NCBI GenBank assembly: GCA_016207225.1
Contig: JACQQB010000078.1
Coordinates: 1 to 9,196 of the forward strand
Reading direction: 5' to 3'
From: Microcaldota archaeon
Lineage (GTDB): Archaea > Micrarchaeota > Micrarchaeia > Burarchaeales > JACQQB01
DNA length: 9,196 nt
Shown here one piece after another: positions 7,805-9,196 of the stretch. The position numbers and the translations under genes were made by a program. Numbering within the stretch: position 1 is the first letter of the stretch; each line of letters begins with the position of its first letter. The notes under the pieces were generated by a model. It did not search any database. It worked only from the letters and a program-made list of their open reading frames with translations, and was not told where the DNA came from.

Positions 7805-8877
7805 AAATCGAGGAATTCATCGCTACACCTCATCATATCCCATTCAAAGGAGCCCTGCAAAGATTACCCAAGACTGACAAAGGCAAAACAAACGCCTCGC
7901 ATGTTAAATTGCCCAAGTACCTGACAGCAAATTTTGCAAGATTTATAGGTTATCTGATCGGTGATGGATATGTTCGAAAAACAAGCTCCTATGAAATAAG
8001 CCTTTCAAACACTGACAAGACTCTCTTAAGAGACTTTAAGAGCATAGTCGAATCATTAAATCTTCCACTGCAATTGAGAATAGATAAAAGGAATGGGGTA
8101 AGCACTCTATTTTGCTTCTCTGTCGAGCTCGGAAAAATTCTTGAAACTATGGGGGGCATAGCAAAGAGATCCAAGGAGAAAAAAATACCTACTGAACTAT
8201 TGAAAAGCCCCAACAACATAACTAAGGAATTTATAAAAGCATATTTTGATTGCGAGGCATCAGTGACTAAAAGAGGGGATATCGTAGTAACCTCAGCTAG
8301 CAAAGAGTTGTTAGAACAGGTTCAGACCCTCCTTCTACGATTTGGGATAATCTCCCAGCTTCATAAGACAACCGGAGTTGCAACAAACACCAAGCAAAAA
8401 CTCAGGAGTACTTATTACAGATTAATGCTAAGCGGGGAAAATACAAAAATATTTTTAGAAGAAATAGGTTTTTCCTCTTCTAAAATGCAAAAATTAAGAA
8501 AATCTATCAAGTCCAAGAAGTTTAATACAAATATCGACATTATACCTAACTTAAAGAATATTCTAAAAGAAACTAGGGAGCAATTGGGCTTAAGTCAATT
8601 CAAATGCGGTGTCGCAAGATCTACCTACCAGCACCTTGAAAAAGGTGATAGGAACCCATCGCGCTCCACCTTCAAAAAAATTGTCTCTACTTTCCAAAAA
8701 GTTGACTCCAGCAAACAGAATAAAAATATTCTATTGCTCTCCGCACTATCTGATTCGCACATATTCTGGGACACAGTGGTAAAAAAGAGAAAAATAGCAC
8801 CAAAAGAGGAGTGGGTTTATGACTTACAAGTGGAACCAACACATAACTTCATAGCAAATGGCATGATTGTCCATAAT
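7487..8877 (+). mobile_element. Intein with LAGLIDADG homing endonuclease and helix-turn-helix domain, in the MCM Walker A motif; frameshifted
   Basis: This is a self-splicing protein insert of about 464 residues (frameshift corrected). Splicing signals: Cys1 in CVDGDTKVALADG (block A), TVTPEHPFF with T85 and H88 (block B), VYDLQVEPTHNF (block F, 444-455) and the C-terminal IVHN (block G), with Thr as first C-extein residue. Endonuclease: GYLIGDG (first LAGLIDADG, D160), KKIPTELL (block D, 232-239) and IKAYFDCEASV (second LAGLIDADG; E257 in place of Asp, Ala in place of Gly). Residues about 355-403 form a Cro/C1-like helix-turn-helix (ETREQLGLSQ, GVARSTYQHLEKG), probably aiding DNA binding. 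The target is the ATPase P-loop, a known MCM insertion site. The two frames join at K101/K102, between block B and the endonuclease, by a one-base deficit. Intein identity is very secure; present activity is uncertain. Confidence 0.95.
7786..7790 (+). other. Frameshift site: five-A run inside the intein
   Basis: The upstream frame reads TCA AAA AGG CAG AAG ATG TAA. Reading AAG GCA GAA GAT GTA from 7789 instead restores a typical intein continuation (KAEDVKIEEFIATP). Six A here instead of five would join the frames exactly. Equally, a tRNA-Lys on AAA (7787-7789) slipping back one base onto AAA (7786-7788) would re-pair fully and enter the downstream frame. Confidence 0.85.
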
Positions 8878-9196
8878 ACAAGATTTTTGCAATACGTTGC
8901 AAATGTTGCTCCTAAAAGTATTTATGTAAGTGGAAAGTCTGTCTCTGGTGTTGGTCTTACTGCATCTGCTGAGAGAGACGAAGAAAGCGATGGCGGGTGG
9001 GTATTAAAAGCTGGAGCTCTAGTCCTAGCAAGCGGTGGAAATGCCTGCATAGATGAGTTCGACAAAATAGATGATAAGGAAAGGGCGGCACTTCACGAAG
9101 CAATGGAATCGCAATCTGTTTCTGTTGCAAAGGCAGGAATAGTTGCCAAATTCAAAGCCAAAACATCTATTCTAGCTGCAGCAAACCCAAAATATG
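7789..9196 (+). CDS. mcm: Remainder of the MCM intein plus MCM AAA+ motor (C-extein), no start of its own, runs off right edge
   Basis: From 7789 the frame is open without a stop to the window end. It encodes intein residues 102-464 and, from Thr at 8878, the MCM C-extein. The C-extein begins TRFLQYVANVAP, completing Walker A as GDPGAAKT. It goes on with the helicase hairpin region GKSVSGVGLTAS, GGWVLKAGALVLASGG, Walker B CIDEFDKI (about 9049-9072) and the sensor 1 region ILAAANPK at the edge. Spacing and motifs are normal for archaeal MCM, so the extein shows no decay. The first in-frame ATG after the upstream stop is at 8149, and an in-frame TTG lies at 7909. Neither has an evident ribosome binding site. 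This is best read as the second part of one mcm gene; independent translation is unproven. Confidence 0.9.

Noticed and set aside
7989..8303. 104-codon frame antisense to the intein
   Set aside because: It is a shadow of the intein endonuclease coding sequence with no start signals or recognisable product.

Overview
The window looks archaeal. It carries the archaeal replicative helicase MCM and an archaeal-type cofactor-independent phosphoglycerate mutase. It also has TATA/BRE-like promoter elements and GGTGA-type ribosome binding sites complementary to the archaeal 16S rRNA tail. The DNA is AT-rich and tightly packed. The methionyl-tRNA synthetase is of the single-zinc-knuckle bacterial type. 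With the compact layout this makes a DPANN-type archaeon possible, but the sequence does not settle the lineage.

Layout: (1) Bases 2-2416, + strand: the 3' part of a large, unrecognised membrane glycoprotein. It has an N-terminal membrane anchor, an ectodomain of about 535 residues holding all 12 N-glycosylation sequons, a second membrane helix and a cytoplasmic domain of about 217 residues. (2) Bases 6328-2406, - strand: a likely three-gene operon metG - phosphoglycerate mutase - family 4 glycosyltransferase, with gaps of 48 and 29 bases. The last gene overlaps the glycoprotein gene tail-to-tail by 11 bases. (3) Bases 6329-6493: a compact divergent promoter region. TATA-like boxes for metG and mcm flank a GC-rich 16-base imperfect palindrome that could be a shared operator. 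(4) Bases 6494-9196, + strand: mcm, running off the right edge. It is interrupted in its Walker A motif by an intein of about 464 residues (7487-8877) with a LAGLIDADG endonuclease and a helix-turn-helix domain.

The most striking observation is a -1 frameshift inside the intein, at a five-A run (7786-7790). As read, the helicase gene stops at 7804 after the MCM N-terminal domain plus the first 101 intein residues. The rest of the intein and the AAA+ motor continue without a stop in another frame to the window end. It could be a sequencing or assembly error, a real lesion, ribosomal slippage, or an accidental split intein. The second oddity is the methionyl-tRNA synthetase, whose class I HIGH signature reads SVGS while KMSKS and the zinc site are intact.

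The genes do not form one pathway. They are housekeeping functions (replication, tRNA charging, lower glycolysis/gluconeogenesis, glycosylation) plus one surface protein. I see no tRNA, rRNA, CRISPR array or DNA transposon. The only mobile element is the intein.
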